In this document: one piece after another, positions 38,101 to 49,020 of the stretch
Numbering within the stretch: the stretch's first letter is position 1
Layout of the letters: each line of letters begins with the position of its first letter
Assembly (NCBI RefSeq): GCF_001949145.1
Contig: NW_019091410.1
Span: forward strand, 575,789 to 639,788
Direction of reading: 5' to 3'
Length of the DNA stretch: 64,000 bases
Origin: Acanthaster planci
Taxonomy: Eukaryota; Echinodermata; Asteroidea; Valvatida; Acanthasteridae
Notes under the pieces: generated by a model
Database searches by the model: none
What the model was told of the DNA's origin: nothing
Seen by the model: the letters and a program-made list of their open reading frames with translations, nothing else
Translations under genes and position numbers: made by a program

Positions 38101-40567
38101 GATATATAGTTGCGATAAGTTCAGCGTAAATCGATTTTTCTGCTCAGAAAATCAACGACACGTCTGAAAAGCCGAGTATGAAATTCCATCTCGACGTGAG
38201 GGTTCTTGAAATTAATGCTTAGCTAACATTACAGCAGTGGAATTTAAGTCGACACGACAGCACGGACTGAACTGCTGAACATGGTAAGTTGGGTCTTTCC
38301 ATTGCGTTACCTTTAATTACGTTACCATTAAACCAAAAACTGAGGGCGTTGATATGATAAAGCAGAAACTGCTCAAGCGTGCTACGGACCGTGCATGCAC
38401 GTTGAGAAAAACAAAAGTGTAAGGGGCTTAAGCTTAGCAGTTTCATGACACTCTTGAGTCTTGATACCTTACGCCAAATGCCTAAATTTTATGCCGTAGT
38501 GTAGGCCTATGGTACGGATGCAAGATCTATACGGCGGCCCCGAATGGACGTCTTTAAGTTTTGCCAAGTCATGTTAAGTATATGTAGTTACCGTGGTTAC
38601 TAATGTAGATCATTTAACTTGAACTTTAATTTGTCACCTTGCCTTTTTAAGAACATTTATAATGACATGACAGTGCGCACATTGTTACACAAAGTGGGAC
38701 ATGTTGGACTCGTCACATTTTCAACTCAACGTGCCAAAAACCTGCACAAAGTGCTTTAGTGTTATAGCACTATGGATAAATACTAATGACTGTCAGTGCA
38801 AATTACGAAATGCTTTGATTTGGGTTGAAGTTTGTATTATGTATGAAGGGCAAACGGCATCTAAGTTCGTGTCACATTTTCTCTGCAAAGCCGAGAGCAG
38901 CAGGAGATAAAAACAAACCAAACAAACAAAATTGTACAGTGTAAAAATACCACATAGAATAAGGCTACAATTGATAGATCTCTCTCATTAACGCCATCTT
39001 TGTAGGAAAATATCAAATGCGTATCCGGTGCGTAAGTGACTTCGTCATACACGTAGACGTACCACTGATTGCAGCCTCGCTCCCATTGGACGAACACTTA
39101 AGTTGCGCGCTACCTCCCGGTTCCATGGTTGGGCGTGGTTTAAACTGAAGTGACATCATTTACGAGCCGGTATCGCGTGCGGTGTGCAAAATGTTCTAAA
39201 ATAGCGCGCTTACTGATCCAAACATCTTCGAAATACGGCGCCGCGCGATGCACGTCACGAAAATTGAAATAAAAAATGTCAATGCACGTGGCAATCTGTA
39301 GGGAATGACGTCATTTGAGAGACCTATCGCCACCAACGCTGTTCACCGGGTCCGGTGCCGGCGCGAAAATACTACAAAGAATTACTCGTGCTTGCAACAA
39401 ACCTTCTCGCATTTTGTGACGTTGCGGGTCGCCTGCGTGGTCTCGTTCACGCAAGGAGCTCGTTAGCGTGCTTCTATGGACGTGTCAAACTTATACATTC
39501 TGTAGCCTATAGTTGAGCTACTAACCTGCATTGTTCTTCAAAAGTTCTCCCATCCATCCAAGATGATTGCTTTGGGCCGCTGTATGCAGGGCCGCGTAAC
39601 CTTCGGCGTTGTAGCGGTTCACATCATTGTAATCAGTGCTGTTTTTTTTCCTGTAGTTTTTCTGTGGTTGTCATTGAAATAACAATGATGAGAAGACAAT
39701 TGATTTCTCTCCCCTGCGGCAGACCCAGGACGACGAATTCGGAATGATCGAAATTTACTATTAAAAAATGAATAAATAAATACATTTTAAGAAAAAGTAT
39801 TATAATTTTGTGCTTGTAATAAATTTTCTACCCCAGTCGCTCTGTATGTGGGGGAAAGTCAATCTTAGTGTTGCGTGGAGCTTCAATTTTGAAAGATGAT
39901 AAAGTGATGGGACAAGAAGGAAAGTATGCTGTTCGAAGGATCTTTGCTTGACGTTCTATACAGTATCGCCTGTGAAGAAAACACCCATTGTCACTCGTTT
40001 GTGGGGACCAAGATTATACTAGGTCGTGCCACCCTTACTTAGGCACTCAAGTATCGATAGTCCTTAGAAATCTGTCCGTTATTTTTTTAGACAAAATGTC
40101 GTACTGACCCCTAAATCTGGTCCATGCGAATGCCGTTTTCCAGTCTTGAAGGAAATGTGTTCACGAGCCGAAATGGGAACGATCGGGCGAGGCTCATTTT
40201 GCACGTCCTTCCCGAGCTTCCGGGGCTGAGCAAGATTGGAGGATTTTCTCCTCCCTCTCTTCGGGGTCCCTCCCCGAGAGGCGGGATCAACCGACGGGGA
40301 GACGGTAGCGCCCCTCCTCAAGCCGCTGGAAGGGCGGAGAAAGGTTGCCAGGACGCCCGTGGTGTGAAAGGACATCCTGTGGGGCAGGATGTGCCGGTAC
40401 GGGTCCTTCATACGACGCCGGTTCGCCATCGCAGTCGGCGAGCGCTTGTCAGTACCGTCTAAGACGGGTTGCGGCTCGCGAGGACTCTCTGTGTTCGATT
40501 TTTCGTCTTCTTGGAGCGGCGGCATTGCGCCATTCAATTTGTCCGAGTTCTCCGGCAAACTAGTCAT
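17778..40567 (-). CDS. TRPA1: TRPA1-like ankyrin-repeat cation channel, complete
   Basis: Tetrameric non-selective cation channel of the plasma membrane; TRPA channels sense irritants, heat or stretch. I traced 26 coding exons: 40567-40109, 39661-39526, 36983-36805, 35885-35778, 35414-35306, 34715-34618, 33621-33449, 32731-32683, 32337-32059, 31328-31246, 30058-29897, 29412-29301, 28306-28137, 27470-27326, 26146-26048, 25826-25756, 24540-24369, 23855-23745, 23107-22941, 22022-21962, 21750-21682, 21316-21140, 20066-19998, 19762-19649, 18842-18733, 17916-17778. They sum to 3621 nt, 1206 codons plus stop, and every junction phase agrees. Order: about 150-residue basic N-terminus, 16 ankyrin repeats, pre-S1 linker, S1-S6, TRP-like helix, coiled C-terminus. 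Human TRPA1 has 1119 residues. The first in-frame ATG is at 40567; an upstream TTG at 40606 is not a likely start. The least certain junction is exon 1 to 2, which uses a weak GTCAGT donor. Confidence 0.9.
19289..19620 (+). repeat. Inverted repeat followed by tRNA-like SINE head
   Basis: Arms at 19289-19325 and 19362-19401 pair closely (TATTTCAAGGATAGATTTG against the complement of CAAATCCATCCTTGAAATAG). Right after, at about 19460-19530, come an A-box-like TGGTCGAGTGGTTAAG and a B-box GTTCGAGTCC, as in Leu/Ser tRNAs. The anticodon loop is irregular (eight bases) and I found no clean acceptor stem. I read it as a tRNA-derived SINE or pseudogene in a TRPA intron, not a working tRNA. Confidence 0.55.
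24766..25180. mobile_element. 415-bp element with 29-bp terminal inverted repeats
   Basis: The left end GACCCGCTCCAGGAAAAGGT followed by GATATAAGT is matched in inverse by ACTTACATCACCTTTTCCTG and GAGCGGGTC at 25152-25180, with one or two differences. There is no internal coding sequence, so it is a non-autonomous DNA element (MITE). It lies in the TRPA intron between exons 16 and 17. Target-site duplication is unclear (possibly ATAT-like). Confidence 0.75.
25350..25511. repeat. 54-bp tandem repeat, three copies
   Basis: The unit begins AACCATGCTGAACCCAACAA and ends CCTAGGGGGTT, repeated at 25350, 25404 and 25458 with only one or two substitutions, so the duplication is recent. It lies in the TRPA intron between exons 16 and 17. 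An ORF through it is a by-product of the 3n unit. Confidence 0.9.
26640..26910 (-). mobile_element. Retroelement terminal relic with hammerhead-like core (Penelope-like?)
   Basis: On the minus strand 26715-26669 reads CCTGAAGACGGACAGAGTAC, then ACTGTTCGAAACGTCGAG. This combines CTGANGA, a six-base-pair stem (GGACAG/CTGTTC) and GAAAC-GTC, the pattern of the minimal hammerhead ribozymes known from Penelope-like elements. One extra C lies between the first box and the stem. A 20-bp inverted repeat (CCAGATGTAGGGATTAGCTC at 26767 and its complement at 26889-26908) follows. No reverse transcriptase is present. It sits in the TRPA intron between exons 14 and 15. Confidence 0.4.
27326..39661 (-). CDS. 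TRPA1: TRPA ankyrin domain and pre-S1 linker exons (exons 2-14)
   Basis: Sixteen ankyrin-type cores can be read in order, among them GFTPLHLAARYG, GQRPIHLAARRGH, LMTPLHMAAISGD, GHTPLHLIAVVGN, HFTPLLCACWRGH, EKTPLHIACQFGH, GMTPLLLASHNGH and KNTPLHLVCQAGH (residues about 165-705). TRPA1 orthologues have 14 to 18, so the number is typical. Some copies are degenerate (NMTAVMMACAVGH, GLYALDYAIENQH), as in other TRPA proteins. Exon 14 (27470-27326) begins the linker that in human TRPA1 holds the electrophile-sensing cysteines. Exon borders do not coincide with repeat borders, so no simple exon-per-repeat duplication is visible. Confidence 0.88.
30226..30588. repeat. Long foldback (inverted repeat) in a TRPA intron
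   Basis: The central arms at 30328-30365 and 30461-30499 are almost identical in inverse: CACTGTTGCTATACCTCGTG and what follows, through AAGCTTTTGC. The symmetry continues outward through ATAACAATTTGAATTC on both sides, and more weakly to AATAAGCC at about 30226 and its complement at about 30588. Total arms are about 130 bp around a loop of about 95 bp. No coding sequence. It lies between TRPA exons 10 and 11. Confidence 0.8.
34926..35298. repeat. CAC/ACA-rich repeat filling a TRPA intron
   Basis: About 370 bp of AACCACCACCA-type sequence with higher-order units (AATAACCACAACCAC recurs). It makes up over 60% of the 590-bp intron between exons 5 and 6 and starts eight bases from the exon 5 donor (35305). 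In the transcript this is a long GU-rich tract beginning just after the 5' splice site. ORFs coding poly-Val or poly-His here are artefacts. Confidence 0.95.
36466..36715 (+). repeat. tRNA-derived SINE, copy 1
   Basis: A-box-like TTGGTGTAGTGGG near 36471 and B-box-like GGTTTCAATTCCCG near 36518 are followed by a body (CATTGTCTCTTCTC, TTCAGGCTTGCGAGCTACAG, TGCTTTTGAGCAATCC) and an AATAATAAT-type tail. A clear relative lies at 61196-61480 with the same boxes, body and spacing. Located in the TRPA intron between exons 3 and 4. Confidence 0.75.
39015..39160. repeat. Dispersed repeat, copy 2 (inverted relative of 5908)
   Basis: GGGCGTGGTTTAAACTGAAG then TGACAT at 39127-39152 is the complement of the 5' end of the copy at 5908. 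The other end has GTAAGTGACTTCGTC near 39034. Similarity is strong at the ends and weak in the middle. Lies in the second TRPA intron. Confidence 0.6.
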
Positions 40568-42556
40568 AGTGGCTTCCGTGAATGATGTTACTGCATTTAA
40601 ATCCAAGGACAGGGTCCCATACAGAAGCAGTATCGCTCAATTGCCCAAGTAACCTGGGGAAAAACATGTTCATGGTTTAGTACCACTTGTTACATGTATA
40701 ACCTCGGAATGAGACTGTTGGGAAAACGAATGGATTCAGGCAGGGACTGAAAATCCCCAAAGTCTGTCAGAACGGTACTAAAACGGGTCACAAACATGGA
40801 TTTAGGTGACAGAAGGTATGGTCAATTTCTCCTTTTACATTGCAAAAAAAGTCAAGTAGCTTTGTGATGGGTCCAAAAAACTATAGCGTCTGGTCTTTTA
40901 AACTGATCCATTATAACATCATTATATGGACAACAACAAAAAGTATGAAATGTGTAAATTTTGGGGGGTTGTACCTTTTCCAGCGCAATCAGTACAAGTG
41001 TATTAACTACGCATGGTATTTTAAGAAGACACTCTGTTACAATTAGAAGTCACCGTGGTCACATGTTCATTTTATCCATGGTCATTACAAAAGCTTAATA
41101 ATTGAGTTACATAATAAGAAATCAATGGACTTCTGGTTTAAAAAATGGTGAAGTGAATTTCACCCGTCCAGTGTTCAAATATGACCTTGCTAAAAAATGA
41201 ACCCTATTCGGCGAGGCTCGATTCCCCCAACCAGTCTTTCCTCAAACTGTTTCTCATGAATATGTTTGAAATTCGACAAAGCATTATTACACCACCTCTT
41301 CGGCTTCCAAGCAAAGATGACTGATACACTTTCCTTTTCTCAAAATCAAAGAAAATGCACATAGCCCTAAGCAACATCCCGGTCCGATAGGTTCAGTTCA
41401 GCTTTTGTGCTCATAATGACGAATGATATGTGTTATTGTGATCAGCTACATTTATCTATGGATCGTGTGCCCCGTCCTCTGCTGTTAGATATGGTACGGT
41501 CGAGGTAACGACGGACATTTACCTTAACCCTTTACAATAATTCAAAAAAGTGCAGACTTTCTTCCTTTTTCTCACCGTGTGTAGATGAAGTTTGATGTAA
41601 ACACTTCGCGGGGAAAGTGTTGAACATAGTTTGTCGAACGTTTCTAAAAACAAACGACGATGGTCCAGTTTTATCGAAAGACTGTTGATTCGGGAACCCG
41701 AGCGAGAAGTAGTTCAAATTTCGTTTGAATACGTTAAGCATACGTCCAGAGACAACGCAAAGAAATGTTTTCATTTATGTAAACTTTTCAGTGCCGGTCA
41801 TATTATGATTTATCTGACACATTGACAAGAACACGCAGACAGACGATCGTTTCTTTGATAACATTTTTCAATGTGGTACATGTAGCTTTGCCAACAAAAC
41901 TGTCTTGTCCGTTTATGCCAAACTTAAACTTACTTACATCTATGAAAGCTGTGCGTCCGAACTGTTAATGTGAGTATAATTATTGAATGCGATCTTCTGA
42001 CTTTTCTTTGTGTCAGCCTTTCTTAATGTAACAGCAAATACCTGTTGTGGAAGTGTCCTCTCAACTCAACTTTCGATCTGTTATGTAATGTACCGATGAT
42101 GCCTTGATGGGACAGCACGTCCAATTGTATCCTCATCCATTTGATGCACTTCGAGACTTGGTCGAGTGTCAGGATACCTTCCACTCTGTTTTAACGTAGC
42201 CGGTATCCATGCATGATTGGTAAAACAACGAAGAACTTCTCTTAAAAGTCTCAAGAGTTGTAAGTTAGGTGGCTGTTTCTGATGGGTGAATAATTTCCTC
42301 TCTGTAGGGGTCAACATCGAGGTCTTCCAGTGCGCACGACATCTACTACTAATAATAAACGCACTACAATAAACCCGTCGCGTACGATCGTGCATCACAT
42401 GCATTCGTCTTTCGGTAAACAGCTATGAATAGTGGTCTTTTTAATAGAGCGGAACCTCCTTGAGCAGTCAAGCGAATAGCCCAATGACAACGCACAATGA
42501 TGGGCCACAAAAGCCTGACCGGACCACTGAATGGGTTAAAAAGGTTGTTGAGGCGC

Positions 42557-42595
42557 GATGCCTTAGCAACCGAACCCAACCTGTTCCATGGTGAC
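42557..42595. promoter_or_regulatory. Pair of RFX (X-box)-like motifs
   Basis: On the minus strand GTTGCTAAGGCATC (42570-42557), and on the plus strand GTTCCATGGTGAC (42583-42595). Both resemble the imperfect palindrome GTTnCCATGGnAAC bound by RFX factors. They are only 12 bp apart. No gene start is recognised next to them. Confidence 0.3.
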
Positions 42596-43501
42596 CCTGA
42601 ATGGACATTGCAAATCTCATTTGCATTTCGGACAGACAGGTCGGAGGCGTGAGATATGGTGATTCGTGGTGGTACCCAGCTGAGTCGGTTGGGCCATAAA
42701 AATCGTCGACGTCAAAATGGCTTGTTCATGATACCAAATAAGACAGTGTCGAATGATCCTTTCTGGTTACTGTGCCGACAACGCCATATCGCACAGCAAA
42801 CATCAAGATCGTGTGCCCCATTTTCACTGCAGGACGTATTTTGTCAATTAATGCTGGAATGACACCCCCATCCTATCTACCCCCCCCAAAGGTCAGATCC
42901 CTAAGTAAGACGGATCCTGAAACCCAACGGTCTATTACAAAACCCCTAGAAAGCAAAATTCCAGAACAAGAAATCAGTTCGTGGAGGAAAAAAGCCTGAA
43001 TAAATTTACGTCTTTACGTTGCCGGTTCAGCTGGGTAACTGCAGCCTATTTTTTTTCGTACAGTCATCGTGCCCCAGAGGGCGCTCTTCGTAAACAGCGG
43101 CTTTAAAACAATGACATGACGGCCACTCGTACCATGTTCAAAGGGCATGTTACATCATGATCAGATATGCTTTACGTGATGTGCATTTTTATGCATGCAC
43201 CGTATCTCACACCAGTTCAGTGCTGTCCTTGTTTGAACCACACAGCTGTGAATAATTATGCTGTGATCATCGACAAGGTGTAAGGTAAGTCACACCATTC
43301 CGTAGAATACCATCATACTGACATGACAGAGGTAGGCCTAGTCATCCTATGTACATGTACACGAAGGCCTACCGTTTGGGAAAGAGTTCCATATCCAGAC
43401 TCGTGCGTGACCATAGTCACCAGGTCTTTTACTTCATCACTTAGTCGTGTTAGTAAGTGACTTGCTTTGAAAACCAATCAGACTTGACAAAAAGTGGCGA
43501 C

Positions 43502-43570
43502 CTGGCGACTATATGGTCACACACGTCAACTACTTGAAGTAGTTGACGCATGTGACCGTATAGTCGCCAG
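43502..43570. repeat. 69-bp near-perfect palindrome without loop
   Basis: Left arm CTGGCGACTATATGGTCACA then CACGTCAACTACTT; the right arm is its complement with only three mismatched positions, and the arms meet with no spacer. Such a sequence could extrude a cruciform or be the tip-to-tip remnant of an inverted element. Confidence 0.9.
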
Positions 43571-44557
43571 TTCAAGGGAAAGCTAAGTGCATGTCCGTAT
43601 TTGGAAATCTTACCCCTTTGTGATCAAACGTGGATTTGACACCAGCATTCAGATGTGTCAATGGCACAAACGACAGTAACTTGCGAGGTGCCAATCCAGC
43701 ATTGTTTCAAGGGGCACGTAAATGAAATGACCTGCAGTTAGTACAGAGATTGTACCATCATCTCAAAAGTCACATATTTCTCCCCTTCCGATCAACTAAG
43801 CAGCAAAATTAGTCTTCAGTCACTCTCTGGGATCAACATGCATTTCATTTTTTTGCAAAACGTAAACTGGTGTTTGAATCAAGAACAACCTGATATTTTG
43901 TTCCATTATATTTGGAGATAAACGATGATAGCTTGTTATTGTTCCTAAAATTCAATACTTTGTCTCAAATGTGGAGCCACTTATGAAAAGCTAATAACCT
44001 TACAAATCTGTCGTACTGTCTTCTTATCCTTATTATTTCTCTACATCCCTCCCCATGCCCCAGCATTAGCTGGATTAAAATATCCCTTGGCTGACGTTAA
44101 ACTGATACATTGTCTGCTTTGCCGTAGTCTCTTACTTTTCTATCCTCCGTTCTCAGTGCCACTGCCTGCCTTACTTTACCTCAAAGACCCTCTGTTGATT
44201 ATTCCCTTCTCCTGTCTCATCGTAGTGCACCAAAGCTTGTTTTTACCCTCTGTTGGGAATTTGCTGCGGGCAGCTCTTGTCGTGTGGCCCTAGGCTCTTC
44301 TCTAACCTGCAATGACATATTTCCTGGCCTTGATGTGCATACCAGAATAAAAAAAAAATTACAAAGCTGTTTAGTGATTTTAGAGTGGATTGTCACAATT
44401 ATACCATTTGCAGTGAGCTGTTGTAACATATAACATGTTTACATTTCAGACAATAGATGTGACTTCAAAACACCGAGTGTTTTGACATTGACAGCAATAC
44501 GGTGAATTCCCCATCAAGACTGATCAACGTACATGTAAGAACTCAACGGACGTGAAA

Positions 44558-47500
44558 ATGATGAAAGTTGCAGTCATTGGCGGCGGCGCAGCGGGGCTGT
44601 GCGCGGCGAGGTACCTCAGCGCCAAGCCCAGTTTGTTCCAGGCGACCGTTTACGAGCAGTCGGATCAGGTCGGAGGCACCTGGGTGTACAGGGATGATGT
44701 AGGCACGGATAAGTATGGCCAGCCTATTCACTCAAGCATGTACAGTCGGCTCAGGTAAGTGACCAGTGGAAGCTGGACAGATTTATAGGCCACAGGTGTT
44801 CAGGCCATAGAATCAAGTCAGGTTTCTTGTCAATCCACCTCGGGCAGAAGCACCCCCTCATTGATTGAAAAGAGCCAGGTTGGTCTGGAGTGTTCATTCT
44901 CTTGGTAGCGATGCAACCGTGACGCGTGCATGTCCTAGTCATTCGTGCATCAGCGCAGTTCAGATCCGACCAAAGGAGCCTCCAATGTGAAGAAAATAGT
45001 GCTTTTTCTTGGTCCAGCTTGAGGCCCATAAAGTATGATGTGAAACAAGTCGCAATTTATGATAACTGAGAAACTGGAATTAGGATAGACTTTTTTGAAT
45101 TTTGAAGTTGCACTATGAAGGTCATTCGTGTACAGTCAACTCTACTGTTATAAAGAGTGAAGTTTGCAAATTCCAATTTCTTGAAGGATTACGTTTTACT
45201 TTGTTTCTCCATTCTTTTAAAACAACGTCCTGGTTATAACAAAGCACAATGTAGTTAGTCTGGTCCTTGCAACTTTGTTACACATGTAGCAAGAGTTAAC
45301 TGTGAACAGCATCACCCATACCTCCATTTGAATAGTTTTGTTAAATTTATCGGTACTTTGTGACACTCTCCGCCCCAAGTTGAAGTGCGCCCCCAAACGG
45401 CAAAAAAAAGACAGATGGTTGTAAGTTTTCCAAACAGGTTCTTGCACGCGTTCTGCATGTATGCAACGACCATACGCATACTCAGCATGATCTGCGTCAA
45501 AAGCGCTATTGATCTCCATTATAAACGCGCACCCATGCAGCAAGTACCTAAAAACATGCCCTCTTTTGTTCCGTTTGGAGCGGATCGAAGATATCATGAA
45601 CTCTTCCCAGAAGTGGAAATGAAACATCTTTAAACGACTTTCTTTTTAATGAGCATACAACTCACACACACACACACTACAGTGTGTATTTGCCTGCAAC
45701 TGTGGACCCCCTAGTGTTCCTCTTTTGTTTGTACTTCAACTTTTTTAGGAGACCACCCGTATGTTTTGTACACAGTTGTCAATTTGGGACCCTCTGTCAA
45801 TCGGGGACCTTATTTTCTTGAACTGGGAACACGATTTTCAGCTGGTTTTTGTACAAAGTTTCCTTGACTATTCCTCTGCCTTTTATGGCAAATGACCCCT
45901 ACCCCAAAATGCCTCTAAATTTTTTCAGAGAAAGGGAAACGTCCTGTGGACGTGTTTAAGTCCACAGAACGTCTTTCTTTCCTGCATCGTGTTGATGTCT
46001 TTTGTTCACAGGTCCACACGAAGTATGTAAGGTTAGCGCACACCCACACACAACAACTTAATTACTTCATTAGATTGTTACTTCTTTTTGAAACGTGGAA
46101 AGCCCAGAAGCGAGTAGCCGTGCGATTAAATATTCTATTGAAAAAGCTCCATGACATGGACCCCAATGCTCATCATTTGTACCATGTAATTTTAAGTTGC
46201 CACTCTCAGAAAGAATTGGTACTTGCTTTCAGGACTAATCTTCCCAAGGAAGTCATGCTGTTTCCGGATTTGCCAATAGTAGAGGGCGACAAAACATCCT
46301 TCATAAAACACTCGGAAGTCTTACAGTACCTCAACCGATATGTTACGACATTTGACTTGCACAAGTGTATCCAGGTAAAGGCATGGGAGCTTTTTTCCAC
46401 AATTTCTTTACATTTTCAGAAGGCTTATTGACATCACTGTCAGGCGTGCACTGTCATGAAGATAGTCACTGAAGCAGAAAAATCATTTGAAGTAAAATGT
46501 TGATGTGCTTTTATGAGGATTAAATATACTTTTTCCTTTGCTTTGCTGAATTTTCCTTTTTGTTTATATAGCTTCTGACGCGAGTTGAGTCGGTCAAGCC
46601 GGTCACGAAAAGTGGCAAAACTACTTGGGAAGTAACGGCAAGGAGTGCAGTGGACCCTGACTCTTCTCCATCTGTCAACCAGTTTGATGCCGTCATGGTT
46701 TGCAATGGGTAAGGGCTGCAAAATTACAAGACAGGATCAGTGAAGACCAAATTTAATAAAATCGTGTTTAGACCAAACTTGTGCATGGTTGTGGAATTGA
46801 AAATGTGCACTGGTTTCTCCAACAGACAATATGCTGTCCCCAACTGGCCAATCATACCGGGTTTGGAGACCTTCACTGGGAAAGTGATCCACAGTCATGA
46901 CTATCGACATCCGGAGCATTTCCAAGGCCAGACGGTGGTGTTACTTGGTGCTGGCAACTCCGGCGTGGATATTTCACTCGATCTCCATGTGCACGCGAAG
47001 AGGGTGTACCTCAGCCATCTACACCCACCAGTCCAGGGGGTTCTCCCAGGCAATATGCAGCAGGTTTCAGGCATCAAAGCGGTGCGGGGCAGCAGTGTTG
47101 ACTTCTCGGATGGTCGGAGCGTGGAGGCCGATGCGCTGATCCTGTGCACAGGTTACCTGTACAACTTCCCTTTCTTGACGCCCGAGTGCGAGGTCACGGT
47201 GGACAGGAAGCGCGTCAGCCCGCTCTACAAACACGTCATCCACACGAAGTTCCCCTCCTTGTCGTTCGTCGGGCTGGTTTGGCGGGTCTGCCCATTCCTG
47301 CTGATGAGCTGCCAGGTGCGGTTCGTCATTTCTGCCTTGGAGGAGAGAATGACTCTCCCAAGCAAGGAGGAAATGGACGCAGACACCCAGAAGGACTACG
47401 ACTATCGCTGCAAAGTGCTGAAAATGCCCCATCACTACGCCCACAAACTGGGTGATATGCAATGGGAATACTGCAAGGAACTGCTACGGTTGGCCAACGT

Positions 47501-47618
47501 AGACGAAGATGATGCCACCAAACCCATCTTTGAAGAGCTTTACGTCGACTGTGCGCACTGGAGAAATGAAGACCCACTCAACTACAAGAACCGCAGATAC
47601 GAGCTGACGGGCATTTAA
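44558..47618 (+). CDS. Flavin-containing monooxygenase (short FMO, GS-OX-like type)
   Basis: NADPH- and FAD-dependent enzyme that oxygenates soft nucleophiles (N or S). Four exons: 44558-44754, 46233-46374, 46572-46708, 46826-47618; 1269 nt, 422 residues, phases 2/0/2. The start has the FAD-binding GGGAAG motif at residues 8-13 (a second ATG at 44561 is equally possible), then QVGGTWVY. The FMO signature FTGKVIHSHDY and the NADPH-binding GAGNSGVD are in the last exon, followed by LCTGYLYNFPFL. Length and lack of a C-terminal membrane tail match the short, soluble FMO class of invertebrates, fungi and plants, not the 530-residue vertebrate FMO1-5. Large intron 1 (1.48 kb) holds a CA repeat and a mobile-element relic. 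All key motifs are intact, so it should be active. Confidence 0.92.
45131..45290. mobile_element. DNA-transposon relic, copy 1 (mariner/Tigger-like ends)
   Basis: ACAGTCAACTCTACTGTTAT at 45131 and the inverse-type word GGTCCTTGCAACTTTGTTAC at about 45263-45282 resemble 58625-58700 (ACAGTCAACTTTCGTTATAA, then CAAAGTTGCAGGGACC). The tip CAGTCAACT followed by a TTATAAC motif is typical of mariner/Tigger-type ends. It is degenerate, with no ORF, in FMO intron 1. Confidence 0.35.
45661..45680. repeat. CA microsatellite
   Basis: Short (CA)n run in FMO intron 1, about eight dinucleotides. Confidence 0.85.
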
Positions 47619-49020
47619 CCAAATTTAGGTTTATGGGTATGCACCCCTAACTAGGCTGCCAAATTTTTCTCATGAACGATATACACGCACCTTCATTACA
47701 TTATGACTTACTGGCCTGTTGTAAAACCTCTGTACCATTAATCAAACTTATATTAAGTGACGCATTAATGAGGAATTTGTTGGATAAAACCAACAAAGTT
47801 GTACATACACTGTGCTCGTCCCGTACGAGGTAAAGTGTTCAAATTCTAGATGATTTTTTTCTTTCCTTGCGCTTGCTTTCTTTGTTTTTAGCTCTTTTCT
47901 GAACAGTTAAGAAATCATTTGACGTCTACCGCATAAAACTGAAATACACACAGATGAGGTGATAAATTAGGGTGGTGTTCCTTTATCGTAAATGGCTAGG
48001 AGAGTTTTTCCATTCCTCTGTGAGCCCTGCACATGGTTGATTAAGCAGTTGATGAAATGTAGCCCGCAACAAAAGTGGCCAAGCGACCTACATACATTTA
48101 CATGTACACGAAAATGTATTTCTTCTACGCCGCCTCACATTCTGTACCTGGGATGAAGCCACAATTTTGAAATGTTATTTTCATTAAAGAAGCTTTAAAA
48201 TTGTTGCACTGTAATTGGGTGGGTTTTGAAGCTCCAGGTAATATTTTTTATGTTTTAGCCTTTGTAATATGAATTATATCATAAATTATTACATAATGAA
48301 TAATATCTTGACCAAGCCTCAATAGTTTTAAAGCCTACACAGAAATAGTTATCCATATAGTGTATACACCGTACGGCTGTTTGATGTGCCTTCTGGTTGA
48401 AAAAAAAATTACACTTAATATCTAAGTATTGTTTCTAACGCTCACAGTTATTGCCCTATTAAATTCGATTGCGTATCCATTTGCAATTTTTGGGGGGTTA
48501 TAAAGAGATACAACATTCAGGTGTAAACAAATTTCAAACTGCTCTCTCTTGCAAAGCAATCTGGATCACCATAGGCAATAACGACTGTTTTAGTCCGGTC
48601 GACAGTCTGGATGCCGTGATTTAACTTGCCATATTGCGGAGAGTGGTAGAGGCGGAAACAAGTCATTCAAGAGTGGGCCAATGTGGAAAAGTTTATTGTG
48701 CGAAAAATCCGGGAACCTCTGATGAATTATTCAAGAAGATATCTATAAATGCTTTTTTTGGGGGAAGGAAATAATGACTTTTGGCTTGGGTCATTTTCAG
48801 CTGCCAAAGTCCAGACGGTACAAATAAGAGGACCGGTCAAGCACATTTTTATTCCCTTGGGCCAATAATGTGTACGGTATGTTTATTCAGGGCTGTAATA
48901 AATACTCAATAGCATGCCGAACACGTTTTCCAAGATAAGGCGTTGCCCAATCATTCAGCAGTTTTCATAGTAATAGATAAACAGGTATGTAACGGTTACA
49001 GAATTTGTTTATTTAACAAT
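47619..49020. other. Intergenic region between convergent FMO and AGPAT-like genes
   Basis: The FMO 3' untranslated region occupies the start; an ATTAAA signal lies at 48183. The AGPAT-like gene ends at 49021 on the other strand. No repeats or reading frames of note were seen in this AT-rich stretch. Confidence 0.45.

Larger units (their letters stand above)
40568..44557. other. Intergenic region between the divergent TRPA and FMO genes
   Basis: The 5' ends of the minus-strand TRPA gene and plus-strand FMO gene face away from each other here, so both promoters lie in this 4 kb. No coding sequence was recognised. Notable items are two RFX-like motifs at 42557-42595 and a 69-bp palindrome at 43502-43570. 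A degenerate TTAACCCTTTAC end lies near 41526. The rest shows nothing I can interpret. Confidence 0.45.

Noticed and set aside
40568-40606. Upstream extension of the TRPA start
   Set aside because: It relies on a TTG codon; the first in-frame ATG is at 40567.
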